64,000 nucleotides of DNA from Fibrobacter sp. (GCA_024399015.1 JAKSIC010000006.1:62001-126000); one strand, 5' to 3'. Counted from the stretch's first letter, positions 1-8,922 are shown. The notes: generated by a model from the sequence alone, not told the origin. Program-made: numbers and translations.

Positions 1-89
1 AAAAAAGAGGTCTCGGGCAACTACGCTTTAAAGAATAATACCCTTTATAGGCTCATTTTTACCTTTTTTGAATGTGAAATAACTATTTT

Positions 90-308
90 ATGGCCACTAT
101 GGCATACGTATTAGTTATTCTCGCATCTCTTATCGGTCTCGCAGGCTGCGCCTACTACTGTCGCATCAACGTTCTCGCCATCAACGAAAAGAACAAGAAC
201 GAGCCCAAAGCCTATAAGCGAGTTTGGAACCACGTATTGAACGCACTTTGGTACGGCTACTTAATCATTTTCTTCGTAGGCCTTACCGTGAATAATCTTT
301 TCTTTTAG
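90..308 (+). CDS. Small membrane protein, unrecognised
   Basis: A 72-residue protein with two hydrophobic segments, about residues 4-22 and 52-70, joined by a short basic-acidic loop. I do not recognise a family. The ATG at 90 has no clear Shine-Dalgarno sequence; the ATG three codons later (99) is an alternative. The gene ends in TAG, and a 7-bp-period repeat tract begins almost at once. It is followed by a hairpin at 379-395, so it is probably a single-gene unit convergent with the Nudix gene. It could be an inner-membrane accessory protein, but nothing nearby points to a role. Confidence 0.55.
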   Translation: MATMAYVLVILASLIGLAGCAYYCRINVLAINEKNKNEPKAYKRVWNHVLNALWYGYLIIFFVGLTVNNLFF

Positions 309-310
309 GC

Positions 311-345
311 GCGAGGCACGAGGTTCCAGGCACGAGGTGCGAAAC
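311..345. repeat. Heptamer-phased tract A
   Basis: Five consecutive 7-bp units follow the TAG stop at 306-308: gcgaggc, acgaggt, tccaggc, acgaggt, gcgaaac. The second and fourth are identical and the spacing is exactly 7 bp. It belongs to the same family as the other heptamer tracts listed here. Confidence 0.75.
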
Positions 346-378
346 TTGATTTGGCGCCTTCGGCGCATTATAAAAAAA

Positions 379-395
379 GCTCGGCAACGCCGAGC
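379..395. terminator. Hairpin terminator between convergent genes
   Basis: Perfect 7-bp stem GCTCGGC/GCCGAGC with an AAC loop. It is preceded by seven A and followed by the T-rich cattatttta, so it could work in both directions between the convergent genes at 90-308 and 415-1146. A second small palindrome (GGCGCC-TTC-GGCGC) lies just before it. Confidence 0.6.
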
Positions 396-405
396 CATTA
401 TTTTA

Positions 406-419
406 TCTCATACATCATA
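406..419. repeat. Heptamer-phased tract B, spans a stop codon
   Basis: Two units, tctcata and catcata. Read on the minus strand they are gtatgat and gtatgag, and the TGA stop of the Nudix gene (417-415) lies inside the first. Only two units, so on its own it is weak; its position at a stop codon matches the other tracts. Confidence 0.4.
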
Positions 420-1146
420 CTTGCTCAAGGCTTCTGCCTTGAGCGCGTAGCCAGCGTTCGTACATAAACAAGGCAATCAGATTCTTGCCGTCCACAAATT
501 TGCGGGCGGCTTCTTCGTAAGGAAGCACCTCGGTACGGATCCATTCAATTTCCTCGGTGTACTTCTGGTCTTTACCATCCATGGCTTCCAGCTCTTCGCG
601 GGTCACATCACGTTCGATTGCATACAAACGAATACGTTCATCCAGAAGACCGCAGCTACCGGCAAATCCAACAGAAGCACCCTGGTACCAGAATTCCGTT
701 AAATCGATGAGTTCGGAATCTTCCGCCACAATCTGGGCTTCCTCTTCCAATTCAGAAAGAGCCACCTTGCGATAGTCACCAGTCCAATCCAGAATGCCTG
801 CGGGAATTTCCAGGGAAGCCTGTTCGGAAATTGCAAAGCGAGGCTGACGAACCAGCAGCAAGTAAGGCTTGCCTTCGCAACGAAGCACCACGAGAACGCC
901 CACCGCATTTCCGCGAACAAGAACAATACCGTGAACCGGACGACCATCAGGCAGGAACGCAGTTGCCTCCAGCTTAATGAACAAGGGCTGACGACCCTTC
1001 AGCAGAAAATCCGCAGAAGCGAAGTGAACCTTCTTCACCGTAAACTTCTCCTGGGACTTTTCCAGCCATTCCTTATAAATTCTGGAATTCAAGAGAATGG
1101 ACTTGTCAGCTTCAGCAATTTCAGCAGCAAAGGTATACTCAATCAT
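415..1146 (-). CDS. Nudix hydrolase-like protein, degenerate Nudix box
   Basis: A 243-residue protein resembling ADP-ribose/ADP-sugar pyrophosphatases: an N-terminal beta-rich region, then a Nudix fold over about residues 80-200. Against the consensus GX5EX7REUXEEXGU the box keeps the initial Gly and the three Glu of the RE/EE core (SELEEEA), but the first Glu is Gly, Arg is Ser and the late Gly is Gln. Metal binding may be partly kept; substrate is unknown. The ATG lies one base after the stop of the lipoprotein gene at 1148-2269, so it is the last gene of that operon. The last codons form a 9-bp perfect palindrome (423-444). Confidence 0.75.
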   Translation of the reverse strand: MIEYTFAAEIAEADKSILLNSRIYKEWLEKSQEKFTVKKVHFASADFLLKGRQPLFIKLEATAFLPDGRPVHGIVLVRGNAVGVLVVLRCEGKPYLLLVRQPRFAISEQASLEIPAGILDWTGDYRKVALSELEEEAQIVAEDSELIDLTEFWYQGASVGFAGSCGLLDERIRLYAIERDVTREELEAMDGKDQKYTEEIEWIRTEVLPYEEAARKFVDGKNLIALFMYERWLRAQGRSLEQV

Positions 1147-1147
1147 C

Positions 1148-2269
1148 CTACTCTTCCTTAGCGATCAAGGTGTCCGGAGCAACGGCAGCATTTTCCCAGG
1201 ACTCAAGCAATTTTTCAACAACTTGAACAGAATCCGAGTCTAAAACCATCCGACCATTCACATTGAAAATCATCCATTCCGTAGCACTTGACGGACCACA
1301 GGATTTTTCCGTTTCGTCAGGTATCATCAACTGACGGCTAATCCGCCAATTCTGGCCATAGCCCGTTGTACTTACGCTGAAACTATTGAAAGATGCGCAC
1401 GTGGGAATCTTCTCCACGAAGTAAGTGGAGTAATACCAAATCGTATCGGGGCGCTCCTGGAGATCACCTAGAGATGTAGAATCATTTTCCCATTTATTAT
1501 TAATACAGTACATCAAATTGGAATCGGCACAGGAGTAATGTATCGGCACAAGAATTGTGTCATTGATGCTCCAGCTGCTTGGATAAACCGTATCCGCCAC
1601 CACGTCATCACACATATCTACTCGGTGTGTACAATTGGAACGCATTGTTCGCCAATAAAACACTCGGGGAGTCAGAGAATCCAGCACACGCAAAATCGTC
1701 GGAACCGAGTCACGGCCTTTCAATTCCTTTGTTCGAAGAGGGAAATTATGGGCATCAGCAAAGGAGGAGTCTACAAACACACTGAACGTATCGTTAACAA
1801 AACGGCCTCGACGGACCAAGATGGAATCCAAGGTAGAATCAACGTCGTTCTTCACATTGATCTGAGCTACACCATCCAATGTTCCATCATCCAGCAAAAG
1901 CTTGAAAACAGAATCCGGTCTATAGAAAGGAGCAGCACATTCCTCTTCGGTTACACGGATGTCGATAGTCGGCGCAATCCAAAGGACCTCTCCCTGCTTA
2001 TCAAAGTCCAGATCAATGGATTTCAAAGCGCAATTGGAAAAGGACCAGATATTGCCAAGTGTCAGGAACAACGTATCAGAAACGAGATGAATAGCCTTGC
2101 CCGAGTCAAGACTTGCCGCTCGGAAAAAGCCCTTGCCTTCATATTCCTTGTCGGTACTGGAGGGTTTAATAGGACCATCAGATTCGTATTCACAGCCAGC
2201 AAGGAAAGCAAGCAGCAAACCGAGGCAAGCTGCTAAGACAAAACTTCTTTTCTGACGACTTTGGGACAT
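1148..2269 (-). CDS. Lipoprotein, unknown function
   Basis: A 373-residue protein with an N-terminal signal peptide and a lipobox (LAGC, Cys about residue 26), so it should be lipidated and exported. The mature part is Asp/Ser-rich, with many Cys and Trp residues and no family I recognise. It sits 16 bp downstream of the degenerate M23 gene and 1 bp upstream of the Nudix gene, within one minus-strand operon. Such lipoproteins are common in this genome type. Its job is not visible from sequence. Confidence 0.7.
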   Translation of the reverse strand: MSQSRQKRSFVLAACLGLLLAFLAGCEYESDGPIKPSSTDKEYEGKGFFRAASLDSGKAIHLVSDTLFLTLGNIWSFSNCALKSIDLDFDKQGEVLWIAPTIDIRVTEEECAAPFYRPDSVFKLLLDDGTLDGVAQINVKNDVDSTLDSILVRRGRFVNDTFSVFVDSSFADAHNFPLRTKELKGRDSVPTILRVLDSLTPRVFYWRTMRSNCTHRVDMCDDVVADTVYPSSWSINDTILVPIHYSCADSNLMYCINNKWENDSTSLGDLQERPDTIWYYSTYFVEKIPTCASFNSFSVSTTGYGQNWRISRQLMIPDETEKSCGPSSATEWMIFNVNGRMVLDSDSVQVVEKLLESWENAAVAPDTLIAKEE

Positions 2270-2285
2270 ACTCTAAAACTACAAA

Positions 2286-3206
2286 TTAGAAGCCCAAGGA
2301 TTTTTCGAATTCAGCCACCACGTTCTGCTGTACCGGATGTGCAGCCGCGTAGAAATCATTCCAACGGACAAAAAGCCCATTTTGACGGACGGTCAAGAAG
2401 AAAGCAGAACTATCCTGGGGAGACAGACGGCCAATGGTTGTTCCCGCCTTGATGGAGTCACCCACCATCAAATTTTCCTTCAAGAATCCCATACCGGAAG
2501 TTTTGCTCGTAACGTTGAAACCGTGATCGATTTCCATAAAATAGCCCAACGAATCCTTGCCCATGGAAAGGATGATTCCCGGAAGAATGGGCTGGATGGG
2601 AGCTTCGCCAATACCACGGAACACGTCCATGGCAATCAGGGATTCCTGGCCCTCGAAGTCAAAGCCATCGGAAATCGGCAGAGCGGACCATTCCATAGGA
2701 AGTTGCGGGCAAATCCCCGGGAAACGGCAGCCAGTCTTCTTGGAAACCCAGACATAGCTGGAGTCCTTTGTCATCAAATGCAAATACTCGTATTTGTTTT
2801 CATCTTCATGCAAGACAAAACGTGCATTGGAAAAATCCTCGATAGGAGCTACCCAATGAAGCTTGGAGGTTTCGGAATGACGAAGAGAGGCGACATAGCG
2901 AAGGAAGGTATTCGGCAAACGTTCAACAAAAGTGGAGTCGTTCAAAATCCAGGAACATTGAGCCAATCCATGTTCCAAGGCGAACGGAGTACCGCCGTGA
3001 CTCTTGCAACGGCTTTCCCAGTTATCCACCACCACAACTTCCTCGTTTCCGGGCAGAGGCAAGGCATCGGCAATCTTCTGGGCAAGGCCCGACCAATAGG
3101 CTAGGAATGCCGCTACAGCAACCAGCAGCAGGCGAATTAACGGAAACTTATGTTGAGTCTTGATTTTTTTCCGTCTACCCTTGTATTCTTGGAACTCAAC
3201 GGACAT
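2286..3206 (-). CDS. Membrane-anchored LytM/M23-like protein lacking catalytic residues
   Basis: A 306-residue protein with a basic N-terminus and one membrane segment (about 22-40), so the rest should be periplasmic. Around residues 215-265 it follows the LytM/M23 pattern, with a GYFMEIDHG strand and then VGDSIKAGTTIG. The usual HxH metal ligands after that strand are missing: the place of YAHL is taken by SGMGFL. By analogy with EnvC/NlpD-type degenerate LytM proteins it may regulate or bind a wall hydrolase; that is inference. It starts 6 bp after the STAS gene. Confidence 0.65.
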   Translation of the reverse strand: MSVEFQEYKGRRKKIKTQHKFPLIRLLLVAVAAFLAYWSGLAQKIADALPLPGNEEVVVVDNWESRCKSHGGTPFALEHGLAQCSWILNDSTFVERLPNTFLRYVASLRHSETSKLHWVAPIEDFSNARFVLHEDENKYEYLHLMTKDSSYVWVSKKTGCRFPGICPQLPMEWSALPISDGFDFEGQESLIAMDVFRGIGEAPIQPILPGIILSMGKDSLGYFMEIDHGFNVTSKTSGMGFLKENLMVGDSIKAGTTIGRLSPQDSSAFFLTVRQNGLFVRWNDFYAAAHPVQQNVVAEFEKSLGF

Positions 3207-3212
3207 CGGAAA

Positions 3213-3863
3213 CTAGAAGTAGAGGAATGCCAAGGTTCCGCCAATGGCGGCAATGAGCAGGAGAATGACGAAGAGAACAGTGCGTGCAGAAGACGGTTCT
3301 TCGTCGAACGGCATATCCAGGCCCTTCTTCTGGTTCTTCTTATCGTCCTTGACAATTGCGTTGAAGCTCTTGGTAAAGCGACGGTGGGAACCAGTATGGC
3401 GTTCTGCGGAAGCACTCTTAATTTCGGAATTGATGTTCTGGGAGGCAACTGCGGCAGGTGCTTCAGGTTCAGAAACTTCAACAGTTTCTTCAGACTGAGC
3501 CGGAGCCTGTGCATGCAGGGAGAAGGACATCAGGTCTGCTTCAAAGGAGAAAACCTTGATGGTCTTGTCCAGACCGGCCTTCTTAAGGCCATCAACGATG
3601 ATCTTGTTGTTGGTAAGAACCGCAAACATACCACCACGGCTGGACATTTCCTGCTGGAACATGATAAATGCGTTGTAAGCATCGCTATAAACGAAATCCA
3701 AGCCCGTCAGGTCGACAGCGAGGAACTTTTCGTCCTGCTTTTCAGCCAGAAGTTCGCGAACATCTTTCTTGAACTGTTCAGCATCAAAAGCCCCAATCGG
3801 ATTGAGGGGAGCTGACAGCAAATCAAAATTTCCAACTTCGCGATAATTCTTTAACTGAGGCAT
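3213..3863 (-). CDS. STAS-domain protein with C-terminal membrane anchor
   Basis: A 216-residue protein. Residues about 10-110 look like a STAS (anti-sigma-factor-antagonist) domain: a beta strand FLAVDLTGLDFV, then SDAYNAF, where Ser60 is at the position phosphorylated in SpoIIAA-type proteins. A linker rich in Ala/Pro/Glu follows, then a C-terminal hydrophobic segment (about 192-214), which would tether the domain to the cytoplasmic face. There is no Shine-Dalgarno sequence; TATATT lies 6 bp upstream of the ATG. No anti-sigma kinase gene is beside it, so its partner is unknown. Confidence 0.65.
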   Translation of the reverse strand: MPQLKNYREVGNFDLLSAPLNPIGAFDAEQFKKDVRELLAEKQDEKFLAVDLTGLDFVYSDAYNAFIMFQQEMSSRGGMFAVLTNNKIIVDGLKKAGLDKTIKVFSFEADLMSFSLHAQAPAQSEETVEVSEPEAPAAVASQNINSEIKSASAERHTGSHRRFTKSFNAIVKDDKKNQKKGLDMPFDEEPSSARTVLFVILLLIAAIGGTLAFLYF

Positions 3864-3869
3864 GTCAAA

Positions 3870-3875
3870 AATATA
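3870..3875 (-). promoter_or_regulatory. TATATT box 6 bp before the STAS gene start
   Basis: TATATT on the minus strand, then TTTGAC and ATG. As a -10 element it would place transcription start at or beside the start codon. I see no strong -35. Confidence 0.4.
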
Positions 3876-3935
3876 GCCTATTTATTTGCAAATAGTGAAG
3901 CTAATCACGTAAAAACAACCGTTTTTGAGGGCGAT

Positions 3936-5222
3936 CTATTCCAAAACCTCGTCATCGGTTTCCACAACAACGCCCTTGGAAGCCGGTTCCACAGCGGCCG
4001 GCTGAGAATCTTCAACCAGTTCCTGTGCAGGGACCTCAGTTTCTGCAGGGGCGCCTTCAATCTTTTCTGGAACAATTTCGGGGATTTCTTCCGAAACCTC
4101 AGGTTCAGATTCTGTAGCCTCTTCGGTCAAGACCTTAAGTTTGCGAGCTGCATTTTCCGCTTCCGGAGTTCCAGCGCGAGGCTTCTTGGCAAACAAGTAA
4201 GGGCTCAAACTGACACTCACACGATGCACCGGAGAAAGTGTCGGATGGGATTCAAAGGCGTAGTCCACCTTGAGGAACTTGGCGATCGTAAGACCCGCAC
4301 CAGCAGTTACGCTCTGGAACGTGGTAAAACTGCTCAAACCGGCTCGCAAGGTAAGACCGAAATCAAAGGCAAATTCAACACCGCCATGACCACCGGCAAG
4401 CCAATCCAGCGGGCTTTCCCAAACGCGGCCACCACGGTCGTCATCGTCAAATCCCATAGCTCGGGATTCCTGATGGAACAAACCTGCACTCTGCCAATAC
4501 ATTCCCAACTTACCATAAAGATAGGGAACAGGCAACGCATAGCTTGCAGCCAAGTAGATTTCCGGTGAGGTGTATTCAAATTCTCCGGAGGCCCATACTG
4601 CAGCAGAAGAAGTCCAGCCTTTCAACATACCGGAAACATAAAGTTCATCCACTACATTATAGCGTAGAGCGACATCGGAACGGAAACCAAAACCGGACTG
4701 GTCCATGTCGCGATAAATACCGTGGAAAGACACACCCAGGTCCAGACGATCAAAAAGTTTCTTACCGAAAGAAACGGAGAACATCCAGTCGGCTATGGAA
4801 AGGGTGTTATAAAGGTTTCCAGAAGGAAGAGGTTCGCCATCCTTGATATAGGGAATGTCATCGGCACCAAAACGGGCGAAAGCGACACCTATACCCTGTC
4901 CCTTACCCAAAGGGACCACAGCGGAAGCGTAGTCATACTGCGTACCTTCGTAGTATTCCGTATGGGAGAGAGATGCCCAGCCATAATTCACATTGGCGAG
5001 CTGGTACGGATTGGAGGTCAAGCCAAGATAATCGCCATCAATGGCCAATGCTGCGGAACCAAGAGCCGCAGAACGGGCACCAGGTTCAACTTCCAGCGAA
5101 GCGTTTGCACCGACCACACGGTCAGCAGCAAAGGAGACATTCGAAAACAGGAAGGACACTGCGCCAATCAAGGCGACACGGAGACCCTGTTTTTTAAAAG
5201 AATATTTTTTAACGAATGTCAT
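3936..5222 (-). CDS. PorV/PorQ-like outer-membrane beta-barrel protein
   Basis: A 428-residue protein with a signal peptide ending near NVSFA. It then has the typical opening of PorV/PorQ (UPF0164-like) proteins, GARSAALGSAALA followed by a SNPY motif. Alternating hydrophobic strands and aromatic girdles follow to about residue 330. The C-terminal roughly 80 residues are a Glu/Pro/Val-rich tail, which is unusual for a barrel. I chose the ATG at 5222 because the signal peptide starts there; the 46 codons upstream overlap the divergent recombinase gene. PorV proteins serve type IX secretion, but a secretion role here is inference. Confidence 0.7.
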   Translation of the reverse strand: MTFVKKYSFKKQGLRVALIGAVSFLFSNVSFAADRVVGANASLEVEPGARSAALGSAALAIDGDYLGLTSNPYQLANVNYGWASLSHTEYYEGTQYDYASAVVPLGKGQGIGVAFARFGADDIPYIKDGEPLPSGNLYNTLSIADWMFSVSFGKKLFDRLDLGVSFHGIYRDMDQSGFGFRSDVALRYNVVDELYVSGMLKGWTSSAAVWASGEFEYTSPEIYLAASYALPVPYLYGKLGMYWQSAGLFHQESRAMGFDDDDRGGRVWESPLDWLAGGHGGVEFAFDFGLTLRAGLSSFTTFQSVTAGAGLTIAKFLKVDYAFESHPTLSPVHRVSVSLSPYLFAKKPRAGTPEAENAARKLKVLTEEATESEPEVSEEIPEIVPEKIEGAPAETEVPAQELVEDSQPAAVEPASKGVVVETDDEVLE

Positions 5223-5280
5223 AACTTGACTTTCAAGATAGATTATTTTTGGATTACTAATTCTCCATAGAATATACAAA

Positions 5281-6189
5281 ATGAACCTTTCAGAACAAAT
5301 CCAGCACTTTTTGACCCATATTGAGGTCCAGCGCCGCTTTTCGCCGCGTACCGTGGACACCTATAGAAAGTCCTTGGAAAAATTTGTTGATCATCTGAAA
5401 GACGGTAAACAGGATTCCGAGCCTCAACTAGGTTCATTTACCGAGATCAATGTCAAAGGTTTCGTCTGGAATTTGAAAATCAAGCAGGGGCTTGCCCCCA
5501 CTAGCATTTGCGAACATCTGGCGGCATTAAAAAGTTTCGGCAAGTACCTGGTCCGTTCCATGGTCCTTCAGACGAACCCTGCGGGGAACGTACCCATGCC
5601 CAAGCGCCCCAAGCGCTTGGTGTCCTTCATGAGCCAGAAGGACCTTGCCGAAGAGAAGTTTCCTGAACTTGAGAACCCCACGCTACCCCAAGTACGAGCC
5701 CGTCTCCTGCTGGAGCTTATCTACGGGTCCGGCCTACGAATTTCTGAATGCCAGGGCCTCTGCTGGAATCAGATACAGGAGAAGGAACACTTGGTACGCG
5801 TCTTCGGTAAGGGAAGCAAGGAACGTATCGTCCCCATTACGGAAGCGCTCCTCAAACGCATCGGCGAATTCAAACAGATGGAGATTGAGGCAGGCCGCTT
5901 GCCCTCCCCTACTGGCTACGTGTTCTTGAGCGACGACGGCAAACCCTATGGTTTAAGAACTCTGCGAAACGACATACACAACCTGCTTCGTGAAATCGGT
6001 TGGGAGGGCAAGGCAAGCCCCCACGTTCTTCGCCACAGCTTCGCGACGCACCTGCTGGAAAACGGTGCAGAAATCATGAGCGTCAAGGAAATGCTCGGTC
6101 ACGAAAGCATTTCCACAACGCAGGTCTATACTCATGTCAGCGCAGAACGTCTGAAAGAAGCGTTCAAGAAGACCCACCCCCGAGCGTAA
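5281..6189 (+). CDS. Xer-type tyrosine recombinase
   Basis: A 302-residue tyrosine recombinase with an N-terminal core-binding (SAM-like) domain (about 5-95) and a catalytic domain. Catalytic residues visible: Arg153 (GLRISE), Lys177 (GKGSKER), His248 and Arg251 (HVLRHSFATH), His274 (LGHES) and Tyr283. Length and motifs fit XerC/XerD, which resolve chromosome dimers at dif; I cannot tell which of the two it is. TAGAAT lies 7 bp before the ATG and there is no Shine-Dalgarno sequence. It is divergent from the PorV-like gene and is followed by a palindrome-rich intergenic region. Confidence 0.9.
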   Translation: MNLSEQIQHFLTHIEVQRRFSPRTVDTYRKSLEKFVDHLKDGKQDSEPQLGSFTEINVKGFVWNLKIKQGLAPTSICEHLAALKSFGKYLVRSMVLQTNPAGNVPMPKRPKRLVSFMSQKDLAEEKFPELENPTLPQVRARLLLELIYGSGLRISECQGLCWNQIQEKEHLVRVFGKGSKERIVPITEALLKRIGEFKQMEIEAGRLPSPTGYVFLSDDGKPYGLRTLRNDIHNLLREIGWEGKASPHVLRHSFATHLLENGAEIMSVKEMLGHESISTTQVYTHVSAERLKEAFKKTHPRA

Positions 6190-6199
6190 GATGATGCAA

Positions 6200-6545
6200 G
6201 GGGCTTTGCGCGTCCACAAAGTGGACAATTCTCACTAAGGGCTGAAGCCCTAAGTGTTCATTAGCTTGGAACCCCAACTCACAAAAGTTCGTGCCCAAGG
6301 CCCAGACTTTTTCTCGTGTCTGAGTGGGAGTAAACTCCCTACTCAGGGGGCCCCTACCCCTAAATGCGTCCCAATTATTCGAAACAAAAGAGGGCGTCCT
6401 GGCGAACGTCTTCTTCTTAATTCCATCAAGTAGCGATTTTTCGAGGGCTTTGGGACTGGACTGGAGGGAGTCCGCAAAGCGGGTGTAGCCCAAAGGGCGG
6501 AGCCTCCCGACAGGACAGCATTCCAAAGCCCGCCAACTCGCCCCC
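6200..6545. repeat. Palindrome-rich intergenic element, copy 1
   Basis: A gene-free stretch between the recombinase and the barrel gene, packed with short perfect stems with tiny loops: GTCCAC-AAA-GTGGAC (6211-6225), AGGGCT-GA-AGCCCT, a longer CTGAGTGGGAG/CTCCCTACTCAG stem, CCGC-AAA-GCGG and GCCC-AAA-GGGC. It shares ATGCGTCCC (6364-6372) and GAGTCCGC..GCGGGTGTAGC (6468-6489) with the region at 61940-62275, in the same order and orientation. Confidence 0.55.
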
Positions 6546-6554
6546 ACTTACCAA

Positions 6555-7682
6555 TTAGAGGAAGCTTCCCTTCACGCCCACAGCAATAGTCCACTGCTGT
6601 CCCAAATCACTCCAGTCCGGAGCGTTCCATTCGCGCATAGGCTTTTCATCGTACTCGTTCTCCGGATTAGCGGCATTAGCCTTGTCGTGAATAGGAATAG
6701 ACAAAGCAAGGAACACCGGGAAGTCCGCGTCAGAAAATTCGATGCCATAGGCAAATGCTGCAGACCAAGCCTTGTGATCAGGGTCCGGACGCGGGTCATA
6801 AGTTCCAGTCTTTTCAGAAGAAATCCATGCAACACCGAGCGGTACGGAGAAGTTAAATCCGAAGGATTGCACAATGCCAGCACGGCCGCGGTAGCCGTAG
6901 GCAATGGAACCACCCACAGTAGGCGGAGTATAAGCACCAAGATCGTTTTCGCCATAAGGCTTGAAGCGATAATTGAAGCGATCACCCTTACGTTCAATGT
7001 TCTTCCAGTAAGTGTCATTGAAGGCATTTTCACCGGAGAACAAATGCATTGCAAAAGGATGAGTATAAGTCAAGCCATAGAGCCAAATGCCCTTGTCTGT
7101 ATCGCGGCTATAGTCCCAGCCCAAGGTCAAGCTATAAAGGCCCGAGCCCTTCTGGAAACTGCTTGGCAAAATAAGTTCGGCAGCATCGGTACCGCGCTTA
7201 ATATCATACTGACCCGTCGGCAAGGATAGGCTTGCAGAAAGGGATGCTGCGCCACCGCTACCAATAGTCTTGCTAAAGTCCAAGGACAAATCGCCAAGGC
7301 CACCCGTAGAACGATCAGACGGAATCTGGTTGGTACGGTATTGAACTTCGCCCTGATGGCTCATCCAAGGAATGCTAAGTCCCAGCTTAGTAGACCAAGT
7401 GGGCTTAATAGACAAATGGGGGGTCAAAGTCATTCCAGAGAAATTCTGGCCCACAGAATACTTGGCAAAAGCTTCCACTTCAAGGTAGCCACCGGAAACT
7501 CCCTGGCCGATCCACTTGATGCCATCACCAGCACCACCGCCAGAACCGCCAGCACCGCAACCACCAATAGATTCCCACGGTGTTGCAACTTCAACCGGAG
7601 CCTTAAAGCCAACAACAAACGCAGCGGTACAAGCCGCAGCCAAGGTCATCAATCCGCAAAGTTTCTTAGAATTCATCTTCAT
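6555..7682 (-). CDS. Outer-membrane beta-barrel protein, unknown substrate
   Basis: About 375 residues with a signal-peptide-like N-terminus, then a Gly-rich stretch (GGCGAGGSGGGAG, about residues 40-55) and a long run of amphipathic strands ending in a terminal Phe-Leu. The strand pattern resembles phenol-degradation MetA-like/transporter barrels, but I would not name a substrate. The reading frame opens at a GTG (7694); I prefer the ATG at 7682, which has GAGG six bases upstream. It overlaps the end of the upstream propeller lipoprotein gene, so the two are probably co-transcribed. Confidence 0.65.
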   Translation of the reverse strand: MKMNSKKLCGLMTLAAACTAAFVVGFKAPVEVATPWESIGGCGAGGSGGGAGDGIKWIGQGVSGGYLEVEAFAKYSVGQNFSGMTLTPHLSIKPTWSTKLGLSIPWMSHQGEVQYRTNQIPSDRSTGGLGDLSLDFSKTIGSGGAASLSASLSLPTGQYDIKRGTDAAELILPSSFQKGSGLYSLTLGWDYSRDTDKGIWLYGLTYTHPFAMHLFSGENAFNDTYWKNIERKGDRFNYRFKPYGENDLGAYTPPTVGGSIAYGYRGRAGIVQSFGFNFSVPLGVAWISSEKTGTYDPRPDPDHKAWSAAFAYGIEFSDADFPVFLALSIPIHDKANAANPENEYDEKPMREWNAPDWSDLGQQWTIAVGVKGSFL

Positions 7683-7690
7683 TTTAAGCC

Positions 7691-8908
7691 TCACGGAAGT
7701 TTAACCAAAAAACCCTTGCTGTCGCCAGTGGCAAGGAATCGACCATCAGAAGAACGGCCACCAATAGTGGGCACAGGAGAAACCTGACGAACATCACCAA
7801 CCCATTCAACGGCGAGATCAGACGGAGCACCAGGCATCAGCATCACTTCACGCATAGCGGTGCGACCATTAGAACCATCGTGCATGGATTTGTCCAACAA
7901 ACTCTTCTGCTGACCAGTCATCGTTTCGCCATCGGGGAACTCAGCCCAGGAAACAAACAAGCGGCCATTGTAACTGAACCAATGAGGTTGAGCCGGAGCA
8001 GAAATCATCCCATTCATTTTTTCAATCATTATAGGAGAGGATGTTTCAGAAACTTCCTGGACATAGGCGTTCCAGCTAGTCATCGTATTTTCAATGACAT
8101 TGTAGACAACAAACTTTCCATCCGGAGAGAACAACTGGCTTTCAATATAGCCGTCCTTGACATCAGCAGGAGCCGCCATCTTCTTCGGGTTTGCCAAAGC
8201 CTTTTCCAAGTCCTCGTCAGAGTCCACACCTGCAAAATCAACATACAAGATATTTTGTGCCGTGGAATCCACATAGGTCAAGCGAACATTCTTTGTGCCA
8301 AAGAAGCCTTCGATGGTAGAAGCATCAGCACTGGTGTCCACTGTGGAAGACGGATCAATCCAAAGATGCGGCGTAGCAGTTTCGCTAATGTTCTTGCTAT
8401 AGAAAGTAAAACGTTTCTTGTCACTCATGCGGATTGCAATGATTCCGTAATCACGGTTTTCCTGCTTGCACTTTCCGCCAGTTTTATCATAAGCACGGAG
8501 GGAGACAATAAATTCGCCCTTGGTACTCCATTCCGGGTCCTGGAATTCGCAGTCCCCATTAGCAGTGTCTATTTTGGTAAACCAAAGGACTTTATTGGCA
8601 GAATCAGAAACAGTCAATCGATCGTGTTCTCCAGCCTTCTTCACATTGTAGCTGGAATCGTCAGATGTAACACCCAAGGAACCCGAGAAATTCAACCACA
8701 ACATTGCACCGGGATACTTATCCATATCCTGGCTTATGGAGGGATTACAAATCTGAAAACCATCGTTTACTGCAAAAATGGTACCCACACTAGTTTCACC
8801 GCTAGTATTCTCGTTACCAGTTTCCTTGGCAATAAACTGTTCCGGCTCATAGACACAGGCGGTAAGGCCCATCAGAGCAACGAATGTTGTCAATAAAATC
8901 TTTTTCAT
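7691..8908 (-). CDS. Lipoprotein with TolB/WD40-like beta-propeller repeats
   Basis: A 405-residue protein with a short signal peptide and lipobox (LTAC, Cys about 17). The body has repeated blade-like strands such as FSPDGKFVVYN and SSDGRFLATGD, the signature of TolB/PD40-type propellers. It probably lies in the periplasm, attached to a membrane. The reading frame extends upstream to 9166, but that part overlaps the MATE gene antisense; the ATG at 8908 starts the signal peptide. TATATT lies 8 bp before it and there is no Shine-Dalgarno sequence. The next gene overlaps its end. Confidence 0.65.
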   Translation of the reverse strand: MKKILLTTFVALMGLTACVYEPEQFIAKETGNENTSGETSVGTIFAVNDGFQICNPSISQDMDKYPGAMLWLNFSGSLGVTSDDSSYNVKKAGEHDRLTVSDSANKVLWFTKIDTANGDCEFQDPEWSTKGEFIVSLRAYDKTGGKCKQENRDYGIIAIRMSDKKRFTFYSKNISETATPHLWIDPSSTVDTSADASTIEGFFGTKNVRLTYVDSTAQNILYVDFAGVDSDEDLEKALANPKKMAAPADVKDGYIESQLFSPDGKFVVYNVIENTMTSWNAYVQEVSETSSPIMIEKMNGMISAPAQPHWFSYNGRLFVSWAEFPDGETMTGQQKSLLDKSMHDGSNGRTAMREVMLMPGAPSDLAVEWVGDVRQVSPVPTIGGRSSDGRFLATGDSKGFLVKLP

Positions 8909-8916
8909 CAAAGGGA

Positions 8917-8922
8917 AATATA
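8917..8922 (-). promoter_or_regulatory. TATATT box 8 bp before the propeller lipoprotein start
   Basis: TATATT on the minus strand, then TCCCTTTG and ATG. It is a probable -10 element giving a very short or absent leader. Confidence 0.35.

Noticed and set aside
6164-6547. 127-codon minus-strand reading frame over the intergenic region after the recombinase gene
   Set aside because: It overlaps the recombinase gene end, is built from palindromic repeats and has no ribosome site or protein-like pattern; better explained as a repeat element.
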